This document shows positions 49,801 to 59,200 of a stretch of DNA of 64,000 bases, in pieces. Each line of letters starts with the position of its first letter. The stretch's first letter is position 1. The DNA is from Carpediemonas membranifera (Eukaryota > Fornicata), in the NCBI GenBank assembly GCA_019828565.1, contig JAHDYR010000025.1, forward strand, positions 744,001 through 808,000, read 5' to 3'. Made by a program: the position numbers and the translations under genes. The notes under the pieces were generated by a model. The model did not search any database and was not told where the DNA came from. It saw only the letters and a list, made by a program, of their open reading frames with translations.

Positions 49801-51735
49801 ATGGCTAAGGGCCTTGGTTTGGACGAGTTTTCAACGCGCCCAGTCGTTACATTGCGAGTTGGTTTTGCTTCGTGTGTTGGCATGATTCTTCTAACCTCCC
49901 TAGTTACCTCGTTCTGTCTTTGGCTCATCGATTTCTCGGTATACAACGCTGGAGAAGACTCTGAACTGTTCCCATCACTCAAGTCCGATGCAACAGACCT
50001 ATTCTTCACGCGTCATCCGTACTCCGTCCTCATGCGCCGCTTCCCAGAAAGCACGCTTCCAGCTTCTTCCGAGGGCGCCTCCCTCATCGTCTCCTCCCTC
50101 GAACTCATCCCCACCATGCACCAGTGCTCCGGCGAGCAGCTTGTCCGCACCGCATCCAATTTTATCCTCCCCAACTCTGGTCTAGCGCTCAAGTACTCGA
50201 CAGACTGGCTCAACCCAACATACTCTGACCTGGTTGAGCCCGTCGCCACAAACACCGGCTTCATGCATGTCAAGCGCACAGGTATTCTCAACAATGACCT
50301 CTTTTCCACGGAGGCCCCCCTTGTTTTCAACACTATGCCCGAGCCACCGCTCCCACTCCCCGCTGACGAGGGTCCCCCGGCCTCCGCGCCACATGTCGTG
50401 GTCATCATCATCGATGCGGTGTCCAGGGCTAACATGGCACGCACCATGCCTCTGGTTATGCGCCGCCTCCGCTCCTGGTCGAACACGGCCGACGTGCGGG
50501 CCGTTTCTTACCCGTTCTTCCACACGATCGGGCTCAATACGCCGCCTAACGAGACCCCGCTGTTCAGCGGCAGGTACCAACCCCACAAATACCAGACTGG
50601 CCGCCGTTTCTTCCCGGAGGACTACCTGGACACGCCATGGATATGGCAACGGGCCAAAGAGCAGGGCTACGTTACTGCAAGGGCATCCCAGTGGTGCAGG
50701 GAGTTCATGTCCTGCTCTCTGGGCCTCAGCAATGTCCAGGAGCACTTCGACTACCACTATACTGGCGGTGCGTGCCATGCAGAGAGCAGCGAAGGCTATA
50801 GCGACATCACAGGTAGAGATAACGTTTGCAACAACGGCAGGAGCGACGCATCTGTCATGGCGGACTGGGTCCGCGGCGTTGTTTCGGCCTCCGACAAGGT
50901 CGGCCGCAAGTCGTTTTCATTCGTCCTCATCGAACAGGCGCATAACGGCAACGGGTTGCAGTTCAGCAACAACGTCCAGGACGCCGTCCTCAGCCTCATG
51001 GACCTAGCTGTGGATAACAACACCGCCGTTGTCCTCCTCGGCGACCACGGGCTCCACTACTCCGACTTTTCATCCACTGCATACGGCGTCGTCGAGGTCC
51101 GGCAGCCCCCGCTCAGCATCATCCTCCCCTCTTCCGTCCTCGCCAATAGGCCGCAGGATGTTGTGGCGATGACAGCGAACACCGCAGCCGTCGTTTCGCC
51201 GCTTGATGTTCACGCCACGCTTCTCGACATCGCAGGCATCAGTGCTCCCGCTACCGAATTTGATGGCGGTGTTAGCGTGATGTCGAAGTCAATGGACACT
51301 AACCGGACATGCGCAGATGCCGGCATCCCAGAAGTCTGGTGTCTTTTTGCCGGTCCGACAAAGACCCTTAAAGTGCACGACGACGACGACACGAGCGAAG
51401 CATCCACTGTCATCGACATGGCCCTCGCCGAGCTCAACAGCGTATCCGACGAGCACGATGTCTGCAAGCACGTCACGCTCTCCTCTGTGGATTTTGCCAT
51501 GGTCCGCACCGCCCGCTCGGACGGCGCCAAGCACTACGAGGTCATGTTCGACGCCGCGCCGTTCCACACCAGGTGGTCTGCCCGCGCCACGCAGAGTGCT
51601 GGCGGCCTCTGGGGGCCGGTGGAGCTCACGCATATTAGCCCGTACCGACGGTTCGAGACATGCCGGCCTGCGGAGGTTGACAAGGGTATGTGCGTCTGCT
51701 ACTATGCTCCGTGGGCGTTTGTAGGGTGGGGCTAA
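49801..51735 (+). CDS. Sulfatase/alkaline-phosphatase-fold type II membrane protein (DUF229)
   Basis: A 644-residue protein with one N-terminal transmembrane helix (GMILLTSLVTSFCLWLI) and a large lumenal domain. It carries the DUF229 signature VVVIIIDAVSRANMARTMP, followed by NTPPNETPLFSGR, a DYLDTPWIWQRAKEQGY block and LLGDHGLHYSDF, which supplies the second metal-binding Asp-His. Six or more cysteines in the outer region probably pair. DUF229 proteins have the alkaline-phosphatase superfamily fold; substrates are largely unknown, with glycan- or lipid-linked phosphate or sulfate suspected. The usual catalytic Ser/Thr or Cys equivalent appears to be the Ser of DAVSRAN. It would sit in the Golgi or at the cell surface. 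Confidence 0.85.
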   Translation: MAKGLGLDEFSTRPVVTLRVGFASCVGMILLTSLVTSFCLWLIDFSVYNAGEDSELFPSLKSDATDLFFTRHPYSVLMRRFPESTLPASSEGASLIVSSLELIPTMHQCSGEQLVRTASNFILPNSGLALKYSTDWLNPTYSDLVEPVATNTGFMHVKRTGILNNDLFSTEAPLVFNTMPEPPLPLPADEGPPASAPHVVVIIIDAVSRANMARTMPLVMRRLRSWSNTADVRAVSYPFFHTIGLNTPPNETPLFSGRYQPHKYQTGRRFFPEDYLDTPWIWQRAKEQGYVTARASQWCREFMSCSLGLSNVQEHFDYHYTGGACHAESSEGYSDITGRDNVCNNGRSDASVMADWVRGVVSASDKVGRKSFSFVLIEQAHNGNGLQFSNNVQDAVLSLMDLAVDNNTAVVLLGDHGLHYSDFSSTAYGVVEVRQPPLSIILPSSVLANRPQDVVAMTANTAAVVSPLDVHATLLDIAGISAPATEFDGGVSVMSKSMDTNRTCADAGIPEVWCLFAGPTKTLKVHDDDDTSEASTVIDMALAELNSVSDEHDVCKHVTLSSVDFAMVRTARSDGAKHYEVMFDAAPFHTRWSARATQSAGGLWGPVELTHISPYRRFETCRPAEVDKGMCVCYYAPWAFVGWG

Positions 51736-51892
51736 GCCTATGTTTTGTTTATGCTGTGCCACGCGTGTAAATTTTATGCTTTAAGCCGTTGACTAACTAT
51801 CGCCAAGGTGAGGGTCGACCCGCGTGTGGTCATAGCTGTCTCGCTTTAACACAGACGACATGCCTCGCGATTTAAAGGCGGATATGCAGAGT

Positions 51893-52555
51893 GGGGCATG
51901 GGGCACTGCGGGGTGTCCGACTGCAGCCGAGTTGCTTGGCAACGAACGACATGAGCAATGAAGGCAAGAAGACGCGAAAGGCGCTGATCGCGGCCCATCG
52001 ACTCTCAATTACTGCTACGAGCAGCATCGCAGGCGACATCCCCTCGCTCATCGCCTGCGCGTACCAGCGCCAAGTAAACGAGGAATTTTTGCACAGCTCG
52101 CGAAAATCTGGCGTGCTGTCCGCATTAAGGACGGCGAACAGCAGCTGGCGGCCGCTGAGGAAGACGTTGAAGTAACAGCCTGGCATGATGCGGTCGACCC
52201 TGAAAGGTAGGTCGACAAAGCCAGGCATATTGTTCTCGTGCCCGAGCCCCAGCTGGCCATGCATCTTGTTTCCACTGATCACCTGCCGATCGCCCATTGA
52301 GAGAATGACAGTGCCTTTCCGGTCGTGCATGATATGCTCTGGGACAAAGCCGGAGGGTACTCCTACTGAATGGAAGAGGTAATCATTGTCATCTGCAACA
52401 CGGCCTGTATACCAGCTTGCATTGTCGCCCGCCATGACAGTGCCGACTGGGGTGATAATAAACGTCCGATTGTCCTCTGTCGTCATAGATCCCATGATTA
52501 TCACATCAGTCACTACCCTGTGCTTCTCCCAGGCGGGCAGGCTGGCCTCGAGTCT
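51893..52555. pseudogene. Scrambled RCC1-like fragment (copy C), head-to-head arms
   Basis: The left arm (51893-52125, plus strand) matches the 5' region of copy A from just upstream of the ATG (MSNEGKKTRKALIAAHRLS) to SGVLSALRT. The right arm (52127-52555) is the reverse complement of the middle of copy B, including its private GHENNMPGFVDLPF block. The two arms meet at about 52126 without a spacer. The structure cannot encode an RCC1-like protein and must have arisen by rearrangement of at least two family members. Confidence 0.85.
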
Positions 52556-52622
52556 GATTCGGCCTCCGTAATCTTTCGCGCTGGGTATTTTTCACCGCAC
52601 ACGAATAAGGAGCAAATAATTA

Positions 52623-52649
52623 ACACGTGTGCATACCTCTCAATGTACC
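52623..52649 (+). repeat. Left 27-bp direct repeat bounding the inserted gene copy
   Basis: ACACGT followed by three variable bases and CATACCTCTCAATGTACC-type sequence. Repeats at 54031-54057 with two mismatches; the inverted gene copy lies between them. Confidence 0.75.
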
Positions 52650-52675
52650 GGTTCATACCAGTCCAAGTCCAGGCG

Positions 52676-54004
52676 GTGGAAGGGCACCTCCCTTCAGCGT
52701 GCGGGAGGCCCGGCTCGGCGTGGCATTGCGTTCAACAGTCAAGCGACATACAGGCAAGGTTTAATGCTTAGAACACGAGTGCCAGCATAGCAAGGACGCC
52801 GGCAAGAGCCAGAGCGGTGCGGCCGGCAGAGGAGGCGGTGCACGTCGTGGCGGTGTGACCCATGCAGTTGGGCTGGTCGTAGTTCTCGACATAAAAGCCG
52901 TGGGTCCAGAAGCTCGAGCGAGTCATCACAAGCGTGTTGTTGTCGAACGCCATCGAGTCACCGAAGCTGACACCGTCGATGGGGAGGTAGGTCATGGATG
53001 CGCCCTGGGCATTCACCTGGATGGCAAGACCAGTCCCATCGCTGACGCTGGCCTCGTCGGGGCAAGAGTAGACGCCGACGCCGTTGAATATGGCGACATC
53101 CGTGCCGCACCTGTCGCCGATGTGGGCGCCGGTCTTCTCCCATGTCTTGGCCCATGCGCCGTCGACAAAGTCCCAGCGCTGAGCGATGCCAGCGTTAGAG
53201 CCGTAGCTGTAGCCACCAGCGATGATGGCGCCAGTGATGCCGTCGACGTCGACTGCGTAGCCGAAGTAACTGTCGGCCGGGCCGGCGAGCGTCGCCTCGA
53301 AGGCAAAGTCGCCTGAGTCGCCACGACGGAAGACACGGACTACGTCGCCGCAGAAGTCACCGATGGCGATAATGTCGCCGCTGAGCGAGGCAGACTTGCT
53401 GCTGCCGCTGGCGAAGCAAGTGTAGGAGTCGCCGAGGGCGACTACCTGGCCGAGGGCCCAGCCGTCGGTGCCGCGGACAACCGTGACAAAACGGTCGATG
53501 TAGGCGAGCATGATGGTGTCACCGTCGATGTCGAGAGCCTCGCATGCTTTGCCGGTCTTGATTATCGCATCCAGCACCCAGGCTCCGTCGACGAGGTTGT
53601 GGACGAATATGGCCTGGTCGTCAGCAGAGAAGGAAGTCGTGCCGTTGGCGATGACAATGGTCTCGCCGGAGATGGCCATGTGCTTGCCGAAGTCGTCGTC
53701 GAGGGGTTGGGCGTCCAGAAAGTCGTCTCGTAGTCATAGTCGATCTGGTTGGCGTTGCGGTTGTACACACAGACCTTGTTGGTCTCACCGCCGGTGTGGG
53801 AGGCGAATCCGATGATACGGTGCTCGCTGGTGTCGAATTGCTCGAAGGTGGAATCAGTGGAGCGTCTGTAGAAGCAGAAAGCCGCAGCGACGAGGAGAAG
53901 AAGAAGTTGGAGCTTCATGTGAAAGTGGTCAGCGTTAGGGAGAACCTCCTGTGTTAAAACCACCAACGCGAGGTGCACGCGCCACAAACGGGATGTGGAC
54001 GCGA
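52676..54004 (-). repeat. Inverted copy of the 45068-46397 segment
   Basis: 1329 bp, almost identical to the source, in opposite orientation about 6.3 kb away. About 26 bp separate each end from the flanking 27-bp direct repeats. Confidence 0.85.
52768..53918 (-). pseudogene. FG-GAP surface protein gene, second copy (one-base frameshift)
   Basis: Corresponds to 45154-46305 with the same signal peptide, repeats and C-terminal anchor. The only length change is a C-run of four (G4 at 53703-53706) where the source has five (45366-45370), which breaks the frame after residue ~70 (FWTPNP). Downstream the frame is open from 53679 to the stop. If the missing C is a base-calling error the copy is intact and both genes make the same protein; otherwise it is a very recent pseudogene. 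Confidence 0.8.
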
Positions 54005-54030
54005 CGCATTTGCATTTTGCAACTCGATTT

Positions 54031-54057
54031 ACACGTATACATACCTCTCAATGTACC
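54031..54057 (+). repeat. Right 27-bp direct repeat bounding the inserted gene copy
   Basis: Matches 52623-52649 at 25 of 27 positions. It lies just 25 bp upstream of the ATG5 start, so the insertion probably hit the ATG5 promoter region. Confidence 0.75.
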
Positions 54058-54082
54058 TAGAGCAAATCTGGCAAAACAAGCC

Positions 54083-54889
54083 ATGAACCGCGAAACCGAG
54101 AAACAAGGGGAGTATGACTCTCATACCCGTAGTACAGAGGCAGCAGAGGCATGCCGACTTGTGATTGATGGTCAGATACCGATGAAATTCACCATGATGA
54201 AGATCGGCTCTTTAGATCAGCCTGTGCCATTCTATTGCAGCGCTCGCCGCATTCTTCCTCTTACCCAGGTCCTTGAAGATGTTAAGGACCACTTTGATGC
54301 TCTCGTTGTTTCCCTAGACAGCGAGCAGCCCATCTGGTTCTCCTATGGCGCCTCCGTGCTCACATTTGAGTGGACAGTTGGCGCTCTATACGACATGTAT
54401 GCCATAGACAGCCCTCCTCCGATCCCCTGGTCCGTCGAGGTCCACTTCGGGGAATACCCCACCCATTCTATCGGGAAGCCGCCCACGAAGATCGAAACAA
54501 TGGACATGCTCTCCTCCCAAGCGATCGACAGCCTTTCCTTGACCCCCTCACCGCCTGAGAGCTCTTCTGTGCGGTCATTACTCGCCCTTGCTCTCAGAGG
54601 TGAGTTCTGGCGCTTTGCCGAAGAATACGACCGTCTTCTCCCTACCGAGGGCAAGGCTGTCTTCCGGGTAGTCTCCACGTCTGAGTCCAGGCGCCCCATC
54701 GACCCGTTTCCCGTCGCCCGACGTCGGGTGGTGCCCCTCGACGACACATCGATCGGGGCAGCACTCGAGCTCCCCCATGGAGCGAGGGTGGTCTGTCAGG
54801 GTGTCAGGTTGGAGCATTACATGACCGTGGTGGATGTGTTCAAGGCGTTCTCGGCCCCAACGTTTACCGTCACCATTCTTGTCCGGTAG
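54083..54889 (+). CDS. ATG5: Autophagy protein ATG5
   Basis: A 268-residue protein with the ATG5 order UblA-helix-rich-UblB. UblA shows DGQIPMKFTM, an ARRILPLTQVLEDVKDHF segment, QPIWFSYGASVLTFEWTVGALYDM (compare human [22 protein letters not shown]) and PPIPWSVEVHFGEYP. The helix FWRFAEEYDRLL and UblB strands (VFRVVSTSE, RVVPLDD, TFTVTILVR) complete it. The ATG12 acceptor Lys (human Lys130, in IEAHFMSCMKEAD) aligns with Gln146 in IETMDMLSSQAID, so covalent ATG12 conjugation seems unlikely. The frame opens upstream, but the residues before ATG 54083 are derived from the repeat region and are unconserved. Confidence 0.88.
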   Translation: MNRETEKQGEYDSHTRSTEAAEACRLVIDGQIPMKFTMMKIGSLDQPVPFYCSARRILPLTQVLEDVKDHFDALVVSLDSEQPIWFSYGASVLTFEWTVGALYDMYAIDSPPPIPWSVEVHFGEYPTHSIGKPPTKIETMDMLSSQAIDSLSLTPSPPESSSVRSLLALALRGEFWRFAEEYDRLLPTEGKAVFRVVSTSESRRPIDPFPVARRRVVPLDDTSIGAALELPHGARVVCQGVRLEHYMTVVDVFKAFSAPTFTVTILVR

Positions 54890-54973
54890 AGACAGGTTAC
54901 CGCCCCAGCAAGCCAGTTTACGACTTTATTACTCCCTTAGATATTCCCTTAAATATACCGTCCAACAGCATAC

Positions 54974-56086
54974 TTAGAAACCCAGGTCAAGCCCGTCCAG
55001 CATCTCATCGACGGCATCGGGTTCGCTGCAGACGAAGCCTGCAGCCTCCCCCTCAGCTTCGACCCCGGCCTCGTCAAGCCCGGCCTCCTCCGTCTCGTCC
55101 AGCAGCATGATCACTGGCTCGGCGGCTCTCGTCTCAGGCCCCTTTCTCTCGGGCGTCCTCTCGCCATCCACACGGAGATCATCATCGATGAACACCTCAA
55201 AGTCTGGCTCGTCGTCGATGATCTTGGTGTAGTCTTGGGCGATCGGCCCCGCACGAGCAAGCCGCCCGAAGTTCTCCTTGACAGTGTCGTTGGGCTTGTC
55301 TCCGACCACCGCACTGAGCTGGATGCTTGTCTTGGCTAGCTTAGTGGGGCGCGATATTCCCGTGGGTCTGCTAATTCCTCCAAGCCCTCCCCCGACTCGG
55401 CTCGGTCGACTGATCCCGGAGGCGGCACCTGGCCTGATGGGTGCCTGCTTTGCCACCCTCTGGGCATCGAGGTCCATGAGGGCCGCTCTGACAGGTCTGG
55501 CGTCCTTCTGGTCGAGTATTCCAGTCTCTATACACGGCTTGACCACGTATTTCAGGTACGACTCAATGACTTCGAGCGGCTGGGCCCCGGCCTCGACTCC
55601 CTTGCGGAGCTCCTCCTTGGCGGCTTGGGGCTTGCGTTCGAGGAGGCGCATGAGTGCGCGTGCCTTGTATAGGGCAGCGACGTTGTGCCCGATGCCCTTC
55701 TGGTCGAGGAAGCGGTGCATCAATGAAACGTTGTCGGCAAAGCGTTGGAACCGGAGCCAGACACCAACATAGCGAGGGTCGTTCGTATACCTCTCGTCGT
55801 CGACGAACTCGATGATACAGGCCCGGAGGAAGGCGAATACAGTTGCCCGCTGGACCCTCTCTGTTTCATTCGTTGCATGCTCCATGACCTTGCGAATTGT
55901 AGAAGTGTATGCTGATAGATGATCATCAGTTGCTGCTTTTGCGGCGTTTAGCTCGTCCCACATGCGTTGCTCGAACGCTTTCCAGCTCTCGGTGGTCTGT
56001 AGTGCGGAGTTGAGGGCGTTTAGGTCTCTCCCGGCGGCACGCGGTAAAACATTCTCTTTCTTTTCTTCCCAAGCAAATTGCGACAT
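54974..56086 (-). CDS. Mad3/BubR1-like spindle checkpoint protein, two KEN boxes
   Basis: A 370-residue protein from ATG 56086. It begins WEEKKENVLP, placing a KEN box at residues 10-12 exactly as in Mad3 and BubR1. The TPR-like Bub1/Mad3 domain follows (residues ~30-190): ERYTNDPRYVGVWLRFQRF, DQKGIGHNVAALYKARAL and GVEAGAQPLEVIESYLKY. A second KEN is at 270-272 (DTVKENFGRL). Three GISRP repeats lie near 223-247, and the C-terminus is acidic; there is no kinase domain. It would inhibit APC/C-Cdc20 until chromosomes attach. The upstream frame adds an unconserved 38-residue leader. Divergent from TAF1 (189 bp). Confidence 0.88.
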   Translation of the reverse strand: MSQFAWEEKKENVLPRAAGRDLNALNSALQTTESWKAFEQRMWDELNAAKAATDDHLSAYTSTIRKVMEHATNETERVQRATVFAFLRACIIEFVDDERYTNDPRYVGVWLRFQRFADNVSLMHRFLDQKGIGHNVAALYKARALMRLLERKPQAAKEELRKGVEAGAQPLEVIESYLKYVVKPCIETGILDQKDARPVRAALMDLDAQRVAKQAPIRPGAASGISRPSRVGGGLGGISRPTGISRPTKLAKTSIQLSAVVGDKPNDTVKENFGRLARAGPIAQDYTKIIDDEPDFEVFIDDDLRVDGERTPERKGPETRAAEPVIMLLDETEEAGLDEAGVEAEGEAAGFVCSEPDAVDEMLDGLDLGF

Positions 56087-56275
56087 GCAAGTACCGTTTC
56101 CGCTTGTGTTTGGCTGGTGACCAAAATCTGCCCGAATTCTGACGACGTTTGGGATATACCAGACCCGATTCCGCAGCTGGCTGGACCAGAGATGCCGCAA
56201 TGTACCCTTTATTATCTGTATTCGTGGTTTCTGGAGCTATGCATAAAATGCACCACAGCAAGCTTGTCGGCGACG

Positions 56276-59200
56276 ATGAGCGATTCAGAGGACTTTTCAG
56301 GTTTGTGATCAAGCCACGTAGCTTATACAGACGATGGATTGTACTATTCGTCGTCCTCTGGCCAGGAGATGGACTACATGATGCAGGATCTCGAAGATGA
56401 AGACAACGGCATCACGCTGCCCGAGGAGATGACCACACGCGTTGCAGATATCATCCCGAAGGCTCGCCGCACTAACAACGTGCTTATAGAGACCCTAGAC
56501 CAGCGTTCCTCCGTCCGCCAGCTGAAGAAAGCCCCCCACGCCCTCTTTGACCTCTATCGGGGCAGGAACGCCCTCGAGCTGAAGCGGAACGCCACTCTCC
56601 ACGATCACCCGTCTGCGAAGACAGCTGTGGAGACCGTAGACGAGTACACCCAGTTTGTAGAGGGTTCTGCTGAAACCATGCCCTTCAGGGGCCCCGATGT
56701 CATCTTCAAGACGGCCGAACGCAAGGATGCAGTGTTCGTCCCCCAACGCGACATAGCGCACACATCTTTCCGGTCCCGTCGTGTTTCCCGCACGATTATC
56801 AAGGCCCCGAAATCGGACGCTATGCTGACATCGATGGTGGAGCTTGTCCCGTGGGAAAGGAGCGTTATCAGACGCACCGAGGAGTCACGCAAGGCTACCT
56901 TCGCCACCGAGGCAAACGGACCGATGGTTGCGGCATCTGTGGTGAACTCTGATGCCTCCGGGCTCAACACATGGGCCGAGATGGTCGCCAGGACGCCTGC
57001 CGACTCCGCCAAGGTCGTTACCCACGCCAAGGAGGACCCGCTCGAGATTGACTTGGCCAGCACAGTTGCCCTCCGCAAGGCCGCCGCACGGTTCATGCAG
57101 CGGACGACCCACTCCGCCCGGGACAAGGAGGAGGAGGAGCATCCATCCTTCCAGGACATCTTCAACATCTCCCAGGACGCAGTGTATCGCGCCTGGCGCA
57201 AGGGGGCGAATGTTCAGGCGGTCTTCAGGTCTGGGCACTCGGCCATCGTCATCGCCATCGCCTCACTCGCCCCGACCGGTGGTGTCGGGACCAGGATGGA
57301 GTGGATGCCCAAGCCGGACTACTGGCTCGCGTTCCACAGGCGGCGTGACCTCCTCCAGCGTCTGACTGGCCGCATGCTGCTCAGCAGGGGCCGACCCCAC
57401 GAGGTAAGCGCGGAGACCGATGTGTCCACAGTCACTTTCCCGGACCACGAGAGCCTGTCGGTCCGAGACGGCAGGACGATACTCGTCGAATACTACGAGC
57501 AGCACCCGCACCTGCTGACATCTGTGGGGATGGTCAGCTCGCTCCATACGCTGTGTGTGGGTAACTCCACTGCCCCGCCACTGGCAGGAGCGGTGAGCCA
57601 CTGCGAGAACAACGAGATTGCGGTGAAGGACAACATCCTGCTCGGCAGACTGCCCACAAACTCTGCGACAACGTATCTCCAGAACAACCTGGGTGTTACA
57701 CCAGTGGTACACGAGACCACACGCTCTGTAGACTTCCTCCTTGTACTCAACCCGACAGCAAGTCAGGGCAGGGGCGTCAGGATGAGACACGGAGTCACCG
57801 CGGCAGACTACGAGGTCAGACCGTGCCCCTACATGTTCGCGGCAGGGCAGACGGTCCCTAAGAGACCCGTGTTCGACCCAAAGGAGAGCAGCAAGAGTGC
57901 ACGTGCGGAGTTCAACAAGAACCTGGTCCGTGTCTTCTGTCACAGGCTACAGGGCGAGCAGGACGACGTTCGTCGCATAGAGATGACCGAGGTGCGCGAT
58001 AACGTAGCTCCCGATCTGACGACGACCCGGCTGAACGAGATCATGAGCCAATTCGCCCAGAAGAAGGAACACGTCCCGGGCGGTCACAATAAGATCGCCG
58101 AATCTACATGGGAAATGACTGAGTCACACCCGTCAGAGATCGAAATCGCATCTATGTTGACCCCCGAAGACTTTTGTCTCAACGAGAGCATGCGTGCAGG
58201 CCAATACAGGCTCATCCAGTGGCTCCGGAAGGTCAAGCTCGACGCTCACATCTTCAACATCCTCGCGAACGTCACGGATCACACGAGCTCCAGGGCTGTA
58301 GAGCGGCTTATCGACCTCGCCCGTCTGGCCCAGTTCGAGTTCGCGACAATGCCGTGGATTCAGACAGAGCTCTTCTACCGACTCCAGAATCGACTCCGTG
58401 ACCGCAATTTGACGAGTAAGCAGTGCCCCGAGATCATCACGCGTGCCCATCTGATCCGATTCCCCGGCAACAACTGGATCAAGGGCGGCCACGGGATCAT
58501 GCTGCTCAACGTCGCACACAGTGGCTCGTCCCACACGACGCCGCTCGCTCGGATGACTCGGAACATCGTCACATGTATCCTAGAGGGTCGCGACGACGAC
58601 CTGCTGGGCAACGGCGGGGCTCGGCCGGGTCATATTAAGGACACGAGCAGCGATCTAAGGGCGATGGATCTTTCGCAGATCAAGACCAATATTCTTCGAC
58701 TCGGGCAGACCGAGAAGGACCTGGCCGACTTTGAGCGGAAGTATCGAGACACGCCCACAGGCAAGCCGCATCGGTGGGATTGGGTACATTACCTCAAGAA
58801 CCTCTCGACGGAGAAGACGGCGATGGGTGATGCCGGGTTCGCCGCCAAGTATGCCCGCGGCGGCAGGGCCGGGACGATGGTCAATATTTCCGACCTCACG
58901 AACGCCCTGACGAAGCTCCTTCTCAGCCAGTTTGAATTACTCAAAGGCGACGTGGCGAACGGGGATGACGTCGTCGCGGCGATCAAGGGCCGCACTCAGC
59001 TGTTTGACGCCAACGATGACGACGACGACGATGTTGTCGACTTCGAGACGGCCGGCATGAAGAGCGCTGAGGCCACCAAACCCCGCCGAAAGCGGGCCTC
59101 CCAAGCGGTCATGAAGCCCTCAACCCGCAAGCCCACAGCCCTGGAGAAGAAGACTCAGAGCTACGCCGAGATTGAGCGAATCCGGTCAGGCAAGAAGGTC

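Noticed and set aside
52855-53316. Antisense 153-residue frame in both FG-GAP gene copies
   Set aside because: Mirror of the sense gene; identical in both copies simply because the copies are identical.
54974-56086. Bub1 kinase domain in the Mad3-like gene
   Set aside because: The product ends in an acidic tail with no kinase motifs, so it is Mad3-like only.
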